From the NCBI GenBank assembly GCA_029747015.1, contig JAKOGI010000182.1, positions 762,001 through 826,000 of the forward strand: 64,000 nt of DNA, given 5' to 3'. This DNA comes from Carnegiea gigantea. Its lineage: Eukaryota > Streptophyta > Magnoliopsida > Caryophyllales > Cactaceae. Under the pieces are notes generated by a model. It was not told the origin of the DNA. It made no database searches and saw only the letters and a program-made list of their open reading frames with translations. A program made the translations under genes and the position numbers. Within the stretch, counting starts at the first letter, position 1, and each line of letters opens with the position of its first letter. This document shows, piece after piece, positions 10,810 to 20,704 of the stretch.

Positions 10810-12152
10810 ATGTCTTCTATCATGAGGGTACATATTCAAAAGTTCGATGGAGAGATTAGTTTTAATCTCTGGAAGGTGCAGATGAGAGCGGTTCTCATCC
10901 ATCACGGGTTGTGGAAGGTCCTGAAGGGACCTCATGTCAAACACGAAAAGACAGCAGATGAGCAATGGGCTGAAGAACAGAAGAAGCGGCATGGGTCGCT
11001 GACGGAGGACGAATGGGAGGAACTGGAGCTGAAAGCGGTTTCAACCATACAGTTGTGCTTGGCACCACATGTCCTGCGAGAGGTGCTTGATAAGACAACT
11101 GCGGTGGATCTTTGGGCTCGGCTAGAGGAACTCTACATGACGAAGAGTCTCGCCAACAAGATCCGTTTGAAGGAAAGGTTGTATACCTTTCGTATGGCTG
11201 AAGGTACCCCTGTCCAAAAGCATCTGAATGAGTTTAACTCTATTCTTGTTGACTTGGAGAGTCTAGATGTGAAAATTGAGGATGAAGATAAGGCTATTTT
11301 ACTTGTTGTATCGTTACCCCCTTCTTATAAACACTTTAAAGAGATTATACTATATAGTAATTCTAATACTATATCGTTTGAAGATGTTAAGTCAAACCTA
11401 TTGTCTAAGGAGAAGTTTGATCTTGACATTCATGCTAATTCTGCTGAGGGATAAGCAGTAACGGGTACAACAACTGAAAAGGGGAACGGTAATAGGAGTA
11501 AGAACCGTTCTAAGTCTAAAAATCCTCATGCTGGTAAGACCTGCAATTACTGTGGTAAATTGGGTCATATTATTGCTAACTGCTGGAAACTGCAAAAGAA
11601 GAAGGAGAAAGAGGAAGATAATTCTCAGGAGCCTGCTGAAACTTCATTTGCTGAATCTGATTCTGATGGTGACGTTCTGTTTGCTACCTCTACTGAAGGG
11701 GGAGCGATTCTGATTGGATTCTTGATTCTGGGTGTACCTATCATATGTGTCCTCACAAGGATTGGTTTTCAACATATGATCCAGTTGACTCAACTGTTGT
11801 TCACATGGGCAATAATGCCCAATGTAATGTAACTGGAATCGGTACTGTTAAAATCAAGACCCATGATGGTGTTGTCAGGACTTTATCGAATGTTCGTCAC
11901 GTTCCTGACTTGAAGCGTAACCTCATCTCGTTGGGCACCCTTGAATCCAAAGGGTGTAAATATTCAGCTGAAGGTGGAGTTCTGAAGGTCTCAAAGGGCA
12001 GTAGGATTCTGCTGAAGAGTTTGAGGCAAGGAGGCCTCTATGTCTTGCAGGCATCTACTGTCACAGGTTATATGAAGGAAAGTTCATATAAGTCATCTCC
12101 CAGAGCTAAGTTTAAGCATTGCTTAGACTTAGTTGGTATTCGCAGTATTTGA
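10810..12152 (+). pseudogene. Gag-protease gene of Copia copy 2, disabled
   Basis: This is collinear with the intact gene in copy 1 and nearly identical in protein. A nonsense codon TAA at 11452-11454 follows the gag domain, where copy 1 has TTA. One G is missing from the run near 11698-11702 (five here, six in copy 1), which shifts the frame just before the protease DSG motif. The zinc knuckle (CX2CX4HX4C, near 11540-11583) is preserved. As in copy 1, polymerase domains are absent and the tail resembles a polyprotein C-terminus. Confidence 0.9.
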
Positions 12153-12252
12153 GCGCCCTTCGGGGCATTGCCCCATAGGGGGCATCACCCTTTGGGGTGA
12201 GACGACGGCGACGGAAAGTTGAAGATTGGAGATTTTGGTCCAAGGTGGAGAT

Positions 12253-12846
12253 TGTTGGGTTTTGTGGCCCAAAATCTCGAGTATCGGTACGAGGAGCCCA
12301 TGCTGCACAGACACGGGCGTGCCAAGACGAAGAGCCGAAGACGGAGCAAACAGCAAAGTGGCACGGGGGTGCCGTGCCACGTGGCATGGTCGTGCCCCGG
12401 CCAATTTTTGCCGCCTTGTTTTGGCGGCGAGGGTTTGGCGTTGAGGGTGTTTTCTCTGCGGCTGCTAGGGTTTTTCTAAGGGGGGAAAACCCTACTTTTC
12501 AGGCCCTATAAAAGGAGGGTCAGGCCTAGGTTTTCAAATACTCCAGTACTCATAAACACATTGAGAGGTAAAAGTAGTTTGGGAGAGATTACAATAGAGA
12601 GAGATTGTAAGTCTGCTCTTAGATCGAATCACTGAGGTGATTGTGATCGTGGTGTACTTTCCTGCTCATAGTGGATTGTTTTGGTGCTATCACCGTCCGT
12701 GGTTTTTCCCACATTGGGTTTTCCACGTTAAATTCCTGTGTTCTTGTTCTCTTCCTATTATTCTGTTGTTTTGTTGATTGAATTTCTGATTTTCTATTGG
12801 ATCCTATCGCTTCCGCTGTACTGTTACTCTGATATTAATCCTAACA
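12253..12846 (+). repeat. 3' LTR of Copia copy 2
   Basis: 594 bp, homologous to 10190-10784, and followed directly by the TTTAT target duplication. Confidence 0.93.
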
Positions 12847-12856
12847 TTTATCATAG

Positions 12857-13958
12857 TCCATTGTATTCATCAGTAGAAATTTATAAAATAGCAAGGCTGT
12901 TTAATTTTGTGCTTATCAAAATAACATGTCTTCGTGAAGGTTAGAATTATATGTAGCTTGGACACATCTTTCTTGCTCATCCAAGCAGATGTAATGAACT
13001 CTTCCTAATTACGTACTCATGTCATGGGAAGGCGATGTAATAATAAGTTTTTTTTTTTTTTCAAAAGATATAAACTATTACATAGAAATTACGTAGTTGG
13101 ATTTTCATTAATGTATAAATCCAACAACATAAAAATCCTACTCTTTTAATTTCTTTCTTTTTTTTTGTTTCTTTGCCCTCCCTAATTTTTCATGTTGTTT
13201 TGGGATTGCCAATGACCTGTCTAACTTTTAGACCCTTTTATTTTTATCGGCAAATTGTAGGTATGGAATGAAAAGGAATGAGAAGGAATGGAATAGAATG
13301 GGCATGAGTGGTTTGTTGTATGGAGGAGTAGTGGAAAGGAAGGAAATGGCATGAGAAGGAATGGAACAGAGTAGGAAAGAGTAGAATTGAGTGAAAAATA
13401 GTGGAATAGAGTAAGAGTATTGATACTATATAAAAGTGTGGAAAGAAGAGGGAGTGGGATGCAATGAAGAATGTGGAAAGAAGTGGCAGGGAATAATTTC
13501 AATAAGTCACCAAGAAAGGTATAATCTCCTCTAATTGGAATGCTCAATTTTTTTTTTTTGTAAACAATGGCAAATAGTAAGAAAGATTAGACGCCTCTTT
13601 TTGCAAAAGCTCATCACATCATATCAGAAAACATAATATTACTAAACTCGGTGGATGGGGAACAATCCCAGGAGGTAGCCGATGAAAGTGTATATCCTAA
13701 TTATGATAACAAATCAGCTGCCATATTAGCTTCCTTAAAAACATGAGAAATGATGATGTAGTCCTTCATATTTAAATATGAACTCGAGATTTAATGGTAC
13801 TTCACTAATAATTTGTCAAATTATTATTTTGGTCATATATACTTGATATCATTTTTTGCACCAAATAAATAAATGAATTTACATAATTGCAATCAAGGAG
13901 TGTGAAATTCATCGCATATTTTGCAATTATATGTTCGAATTCCACTTGAGGCGGCTAA
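12857..13958. other. Intergenic, with a purine-rich GGAAT-like stretch
   Basis: No gene seen. The plus strand from about 13260 to 13510 is almost all purine, built from degenerate GGAATG, GGAAAG and GAGTAG words. The long antisense ORF there follows from that composition. Confidence 0.55.
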
Positions 13959-13966
13959 GATCAAGG

Positions 13967-14727
13967 TAGGGATGGCAATGGGGGCGGGGCCATATTCCCC
14001 ATCCCCGTCCCTGTCTCCGCTCAGCTCCTCACTCTCGTCTCCACCCCATTCCCTGTTGTGGAAAAAACTTCGTCCTCGTCCCCATCTCTGACGGGGATTC
14101 AATTCCCGATGGGGCCGCAACGGAGATTTTTACCTGTAAATTTTTTCCCTCGTATATGATAACTATATTACAAGTTAGATCTTGAATGAAATGCCAAGTT
14201 GCCCCGCAGATTTAGCTCAATTAATTGTACAAAGCTCTTGTAGGTTCCATGTAATGTAAGTTTAACAAACTTCATAAAAGTTTATAATTCGATCCAAATT
14301 AAAGTTTAGCAAATCTATGCAACACAATCCAATCAAAGTCTAAGAAGTCAAACATAATCCAATCAAAGTTTAAAAAGAAAAATAGGGATTATATAGCTAG
14401 TTTTTTCAAGTAAAGTCACCTTAACCTTAATCTTATGTTCATGAATAAAGGATTTATATATAATTTTAATTATAAATGGGGACGGGGATGGGTTTTTTTC
14501 CCCCTCAGTTAGAATAGCGAAGTACAGATGGGGATGAGAAATTTTCCTCGAGTGGGTAAGCAGGGACGGATATGGGGTAAAATTTTGCCCTATCCCCATT
14601 CCGTCCCCATCCCCGTCCCCACTCGGGGATTGAATCTCGCCCCATGCCCAATAGGGACAAGATTTTTCCCCAATGAGGGGCGGGGCACCGACAAGGACGG
14701 GGATTCCTTGTCCCACTGCCATCCGTA
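13967..14727. mobile_element. hAT-superfamily non-autonomous element with 8-bp target duplication
   Basis: The left end begins TAGGGATGGCAATGGGG. The reversed right end begins CTACGGATGGCAGTGGG, so the ends are inverted repeats. Flanking 8-mers gatcaagg (13959-13966) and gatcgagg (14728-14735) differ at one base, the hAT target-site length. The ends are rich in GGGGACGGGG/CCCCGTCCCC words around an AT-rich middle. No transposase is encoded. Confidence 0.85.
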
Positions 14728-15244
14728 GATCGAGGGTAGGCTCCTAACAACCCCCTCCCCCAAAAAAAAGAAAAAAAAAAAAATTTGTAGTTCTTAGTTT
14801 GAAAACTATGGTGTCCCATGAGTGATAAGATCTGACAAAGGTCATTTGAAATCTCATTATGTGAGTGGGTGATGCACATTAATTGCATTCTATTTGCTAA
14901 GTAGTTAGTCTCACCAAACTGTCCTTGCTATGTAAACTAACAAAAAACTTGCATATAACAAATAACCATCAATATTTAATGTCTAACTAATACTAAACTA
15001 CTAATGACTAAAATGCTGTAACATTGCTTAGCTTTTTTTAAGAAAAAATAAATTCAAATAATCTGTAATGGTGATCAAAATATACTTATAGAGTCCCAAC
15101 TTGAGCAACAATTTCAATCTCATGAAGAAAAAAAGTTTTTGTTTGCTCAAGGGTTTTGTAATTTGATGCATTTTCACACCTCATTTGGTTTTTTTGGGGG
15201 AGGGGGGAGGTGTTGTAACATAGCACTAATGAATTCATGAGTTA

Positions 15245-15431
15245 AGGCCCTTTTCTTTTTGTTGGTAAATTCTAAAATGTCAATCTCAACCCACTTCAAC
15301 CCACTTCCACTATTTTAACCAAGTTCAATTTATCACATAAAAAAATTCAATCCACTTTAACCTATTTCAACCTACTTCAACCCATTTTACTCTTTTACTC
15401 ATTCCAATTTATCCACGAAAAGAACAGGCCT
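15245..15431. mobile_element. MITE with about 20-bp terminal inverted repeats and TTA target duplication
   Basis: The left end AGGCCCTTTTCTTTTTGTTGG pairs with the reversed right end AGGCCTGTTCTTTTCGTGG. TTA flanks both sides (15242-15244 and 15432-15434), which fits a PIF/Harbinger-like 3-bp duplication. The interior is full of degenerate CAACCCACTT words. Confidence 0.6.
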
Positions 15432-15653
15432 TTAGTCGTGAGATTCGGCATTAAGAAAAGAGGAAAAGAAAAGAAAAGAAAGGAGAGTGGATATCACTGT
15501 AGGTAATCCAAATTGATCACGTTTGAGTAAAGATCCAAACAAATCATTTTCAATGGAAGCTTTATGGCCTATCCTAACTCCTACAGCTATATAAAATAGC
15601 GGCAACGATTGTGACTTTGTGAGCTTCTCCATAAATAGTTCAAATGCAACAAG

Positions 15654-16130
15654 ATGGAAATTTCACCACCGATGTTGTTGAAGACGATGTTCTTGATCAT
15701 TCTTTTCATCATGAAACCAGGTAGCGTTTTTGTTTTTCATTTTGCTTTTGAAATCTCTGTTCTATAGAAGTTATCATCAGACATATAAGTTTGATCTTAT
15801 CTGCATTAACCTTTGTACCTTTCTTTATAGTGAAAAACTTGGTTCTTAAATGATCAATTTTATGATCAAACGATACTTCTTTTCCAAAATTTTCCCTTTG
15901 GGAGGGGGGGGGGGGGGGATGATATTTATGTACTGTCTAGCTGATGTGGATCTCATTTCACAGGAGAGCCAATCTGGGGGATACCAGCATGTGAAGCAAG
16001 AGGGCCATTAATGTGCCCTAGAATGATCAACTGCAGCCAAGTCTGCCAGGGCTATCCCAGCTGCTGCGTTCAAGGAAAATGTATATGCCAAAGTTGTCAA
16101 TCCAAACCTCATGTAAATTTTCAATATTAG
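15654..16130 (+). CDS. Small secreted cysteine-rich (defensin-like) peptide, copy C, intact
   Basis: Two exons, 15654-15720 and 15964-16130, are joined by a 243-bp GT-AG intron in phase 1 and encode 77 residues. Residues 1-22 are a hydrophobic signal peptide that ends at the exon junction, which is the usual place in defensin-like genes. The mature part has nine cysteines, C-X7-C-X5-C-X3-C-X5-CC-X4-C-X-C-X2-C. It includes the CXXXC and CXC pairs of the cysteine-stabilised alpha-beta fold. Such peptides are exported and act in defence or in cell signalling. Which role applies here cannot be told. It is the intact relative of copies A and B, and the conserved GRGPL/ARGPL-CPRM block shows it is a close paralogue of B. 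Confidence 0.75.
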
Positions 16131-17003
16131 CATCAAATAGGGCTTTTTTGACCCATGATAATCAGATATTTTGTGAAACCAAAGGATTGTTTGCCTGGTT
16201 TGAAGTAAGGGCATCTTCTTTTACCCATTTCATTTAGTTCTATGAATTTCATATTTGTACAGTTTCCTACGGTCATTAATTTTTTTATATATTTTCTTCC
16301 AGATTTTGATAGTTCCTCCAAATATCTATGACTTTATAACTCATATGCTAATAATTATAACACTTTTCTCTATAACACAGTGGACTAAGCTGTGAATGTC
16401 TAGACTGCAATTAGAGTGATGAGATGAAGCCTGGGACAGGAACTGCTTGAATGGATCTACTCGTGAAAACAGTGATGATCTACAAGTTCTCAGGCAGCAC
16501 ATAATTATCTGCACTGATACTACTGAAGACAGTAACATCTCAGCATTATCAACATACTGAGTGAGCTCTGAGTGAGCTCTGCAAATTTTCTATGACAATG
16601 GTCATAGTAGACATCATCAAGTGTCCGCTGCTCCTCAGGTGCTGTGGTCTCGAGCAGGTGGGTGCAACAGCTAAATCAAAACATAACTGATCAATCACTG
16701 CATTCTGATTCTTCAAATCGCATAGCCCAAAAATCTGAGTCACCTGAGATTGGTGATTGCTATGTGCGACACAACCTAAACAATTGAAAGCAAGATCCTC
16801 AACAGAGTTCAGCCCACAGAAACACAGGCCTTACTTGACGTTATCAGGAAAGAACCCCAAAAAAAATAAAAAAATCCCTTCTTTTATTGTACGAGACATT
16901 TACAAGAGATTCGTATTACCGGAGTAAAGCATTGACATAAATAAATAGTAGCAAAATGTCACGTCAAAACCAATCCAGTAAAAGATGTAACTTTGTGTGC
17001 TTC
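16131..17003. other. Region between cysteine-rich peptide C and the PHYLLO stop codon
   Basis: This holds the 3' untranslated ends of the two converging genes. On the minus strand an AATAAA-like signal (ttttatt on plus, near 16882-16888) suits PHYLLO. A minus-strand reading at about 16549-16790 looks weakly coding but matches nothing I know. Confidence 0.45.
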
Positions 17004-18192
17004 TCACTTGCTTGTCTTCTTCAAAAACTGTCTCAACAATCTGACAACAGCAAGCGGGTTTTCCAGGTGGGCTGCATGTCCACAACTAGGAACCTCAACT
17101 GTGTCATGGTATACAACACCGCTAATTCTATCGCAGATTTCCTTGCTTATATTCTTGAATTTCGTGTCGTTCTCTCCAATTATAAACAAGAGTGGTATTT
17201 CGCAATGTTTCAAGTCTTCCCAAAGTGACCTGTCTCAGAATGATAAAATTCTCCATCAAGAAAAGCATGCGAGAGATGAAAGGAATGTGATGGGTATAAT
17301 TGTGCATAGCAGCTGACACCAAATCAACTAAATGAGGTTCCTTTCTCACCTCTGTAAAATCTGTCTGTGTCCTTCAAAACAAAAGCCAACAAGTAAAACA
17401 GGGGGGGGTTGGGAACTCAAAAAAAGCTAAGCTTACGGCTGCTTTCCAATGCTCAAATCAGACAGAGCTTTTGCCAAACCATGAACATCATCATGCTGCA
17501 AGCGCCCAGTCACAATCTTCTTGAAATTTGGGTGTTTCCTAAAGCTGCAGAGATGAGACCAGTAAGAGACCCCAGAGTAGTTGAAAAAACATTTTTTCAT
17601 GAGAAAGGTTGGTAATAGACACTCAGATCCTAACGAAAAATAGCCAAGAGAATACCTCTGCCACATATCACCATGGTACCACGTATTCACAAAAGCCCTC
17701 AAACCGAATGAGAGAAGAGATCGTGCCCGGGAATCATCTATAGCCGCACGGGTTTTTCTTGCCTTCACATCTTCTAAACCAGGGCTTCCAGATATCACAA
17801 TAGCTCCATTAATCTGCATAAGTTCTTCACCTGCTAATAAACAACGTAAAACCAAAATCAACAATGTACAAGCTGACGCTCTATGAACAAACCTTGCCAC
17901 TAAATCTTAATGCCATGTATAATGCTATCCTTGCTCCCATGGAGTATCCAACAAGAGTGACTTTCCCCGGTGCAATTTTATTTATCAACTGGCTTAATAC
18001 AGCAGCAACTACTTCAATCGACAAGCTCACATCCTCAGCTGCCTTGACACCATCACGAGAGTGTATCTTTGATTTCCCATGGCCAGGAAGGTCAACAGAT
18101 ACGCATTTTGCAGATCTTGACAGGCCTTTCATGATAGGAATCCAGTCTTCACTACTTCCCAGGAAACCATGAAGGAACAGAAGCACATTATT
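17004..18192 (-). other. PHYLLO module 4: MenH (SHCHC synthase), alpha/beta hydrolase
   Basis: Exons 25-28, about residues 1441-1703. The oxyanion-hole loop is [12 protein letters not shown], the nucleophile Ser is in GYSMG (about 1524), the acid is in GENDTKF, and the catalytic His is in CGHAAHLE (about 1680). In bacteria MenH acts before MenC. The fusion order MenD-MenC-MenH is the usual plant and algal one. Confidence 0.9.
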
Positions 18193-19890
18193 CTGTATAG
18201 AGCAATAATAATTAGGAGACATGAAATGGCAGTGCTTGCATACTGAGCCGGTGTCTGTAGAAGAGGGCACAGGTCTCTTTTTTCTTTTCTTTTTTTTTTT
18301 GGGGGGCGGGGTAGTTTGCGGTGGGGGCAAGGAGGGCAATCCACTACACTCAGTGAAAAAGATTTACTGCAATCAAGGGAAGGACATAGTTATTTAAAAT
18401 ATAATAAATAAATAATTTTTTTTATAACACAAAACAGTCATGAAAGATGGATTTAATTGCACCAGCACATCTGCACATCCTTTGTTGTAAATAAGTATAC
18501 TCTCAATGTATCCTACAGAAGATTATGAAAGTAAGGATCACGAAGCTAGTGGATCGAAAGCCAGAAAAATAATGACTACGAAAACAACTTACATCTCTGC
18601 TGTCTCCAGTCTCTTGCACTTTGATCAACCAACAGAAATTCTGCAATTCCACAGTAACCTCATATATATATACATACCCTTCAACAAAATTTTCTGATGT
18701 AACAGAGCGGTTAATCTGAAAATTCCGGAGGATGTTATCAGCATCATCAATAGATGCTCCCAAGTACCCATTGTGTGGTTGGCGGCATATGACAAGTGGA
18801 TCAAATACTACGTCTTCTTTAAGCCATTTGTATGTCCCAAGGCCATGAGCAACAGATCTTTCCAGTTTCTTATCAAAAGTTGGAGGTATTTGTTTACTTC
18901 TCATCTCAAGATAGCATGCAAACTGTACATAGGACGACAAACTGATGCTACTCTCAAAGGCTGCACTGACAACAGCCAGTTTTCCCTTAGCTTGAGCCCA
19001 CAAAGAAATCAATGCAGCATTTTCAAAACCACCAACAACACTTGGTTTTATGACCTGACCGAAGAACAAGGAGCTGTCATACAGAAGTCAAGAGCAGAGC
19101 AAAACATAACAGTTTTCATATGAAGAGCGTCTTCTACAAGGTAAAAGAGGGACTGCAATAGTTTATTTAAGACACTCTGGTTGGTATCTAAGAAAAAACT
19201 ACTCACGAACATTTCCTTCATGCTGAAGAGGTGGTAGCCTAGTTGGTTCTCACCCCTACCTTCCAAGCTGTCCATCAGAGTTCAAGCCTTGGGGGAAGCA
19301 TTTGGTTTCCTCATAAGGAAATTGCGGGGTTGATAAGCCAGGTTTGTCTTGGGCAGTTTGGTGCCTACTCCCCTCTCTTGGGCCAGCTGTGGCCCCCGAC
19401 CTGCCCTAAGATGGAGCCCAGTGGGTCGGTGCCACATACCCATCAAGGGAAAAAAAAAAGAATATTTCCTTCATTCTTTCCTTCTTTTTTCTCTTCCTTT
19501 CATGGATAGTTGAATGCGTATACTTAGTGTTCCTTGGAAGAGGAGGTGTAATGGGGAGCACAGATAGGGTTCGATCTTGGGTCCACTGTAAGTTAGGTCC
19601 TGTCCTATACCAAAGAATGCTTATACCATTAATTGAAACCATAAAGACTAGCTAAAGCTTTTAATGCCATAGTCATATAACCAGCATTTAAGATAAATAG
19701 GATTTTACACTCAGTAGTCCACTCTCCCTGAAACAAGTCAACTATCGTTAACTCAGAATCTATTCCCAGGGAAGTAGCTGTTAGTTTGCAGTGTGGATGA
19801 ACTAGGGAGCATTAAATCAGGAAGGTTTCTATGCCTTGGTTAAGGATATTGAGGAGGGACATACACAGCCAAATTGTAGCAGCAATAGTA

Positions 19891-19939
<49 letters not shown>

Positions 19940-20659
19940 TTATGACAGAAACAAAATCTCCCGTCACATACAAGTGCCACTACTCCTGGATGAGTGAATC
20001 TGGCCAATGAATCAGGAATATTTCCATGAATTTTGTCTATAGTTTCATCTAGTGCCACAGGCAGGCCAGTCTCTTCACAGAACCTCACGATATCATCTTC
20101 ACATTGAACTGGTTCCTGTCATAATTGCAAACTAAATAATCATAAATCCGTATAACAAAATTGTTGATTGGTCTCATTATACCCAATATGCAGTTCCACT
20201 GCCAAATTTAAGCTACTTGTCCTCCAAGCAAATTCACTTTGAAGTCGCATTTTAATAGTCTTTGTACAATAGAGTTCTGGAATAGTCCCCAATTTTCGTA
20301 GTGAGATGTGATTTTGATATGGGAAGAAACACTAACACTTAGGAAAGATAATGTGGGATCCTCAGCCAGGGATCTTTTTGTGAATCACATCACAGGTCAT
20401 AACTGATGACAGGAAAACTGAATGTGCTAGATTTTATTGTGGAATGAGGCTTTTTTTCTTGCGATAAAAATGGAATGACGTTATCTTAGCACAATATATT
20501 AAAAAAATAGTAGAAATCAGAAAATACCCCATTTCAATATATAAAACAAATAATATGCAACCCGGCTTCCCAGTCTGTAGATTGAAGGCAAGCAGGCCAA
20601 AAACAAATACATGCCTGCTAAAATTCTGTGGAACACCCCCCTCCCCCCTGAAAACAAAA

Positions 20660-20704
<45 letters not shown>

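Larger units (their letters stand above)
10190..12846 (+). mobile_element. Non-autonomous Copia LTR retrotransposon (TR-GAG type), copy 2, complete
   Basis: The complete 2,657-bp element has a 5' LTR (10190-10784), a primer-binding site TGGTATCAGAG at 10787, a gag-protease pseudogene (10810-12152), a short non-coding stretch, the purine-rich tract aaggtggagat before 12253 and a 3' LTR (12253-12846). The 5-bp target duplication TTTAT is perfect (10185-10189 and 12847-12851). By eye the two LTRs differ at about 23 of 595 positions, so the insertion is not recent. It lies inside the last codons of cysteine-rich peptide gene B. Confidence 0.95.
9647..12856 (+). pseudogene. Cysteine-rich secreted peptide gene, copy B, interrupted by a Copia element
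   Basis: Exon 1 (9647-9713) encodes a 22-residue signal peptide and ends in CCAG|GT. Exon 2 starts at 10049 after TGTAG, in phase. It reads through a domain with GRGPLECPRMLNC and NPSCC, very like copy C. At codon 70 the Copia element at 10190-12846 is inserted. The last original codons (TCA TAG) are completed only after the element, at 12852-12856, using the duplicated TTTAT. Without the insertion the peptide would be 70 residues. With it, the frame runs into the LTR and stops at 10366-10368, adding about 59 foreign residues. Compared with copy C this gene already lacks the CXC-X2-C end, so it may have been altered before the insertion. Confidence 0.75.

Noticed and set aside
13221..13547. 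108-codon Ser/Phe/Leu-rich antisense ORF
   Set aside because: It is a by-product of the purine-rich tract, with no start or splice context.
14363..14888. Gly/Asp- and Pro-rich ORFs inside the hAT element
   Set aside because: They are translations of the GGGGAYGGGG word repeats, not genes.
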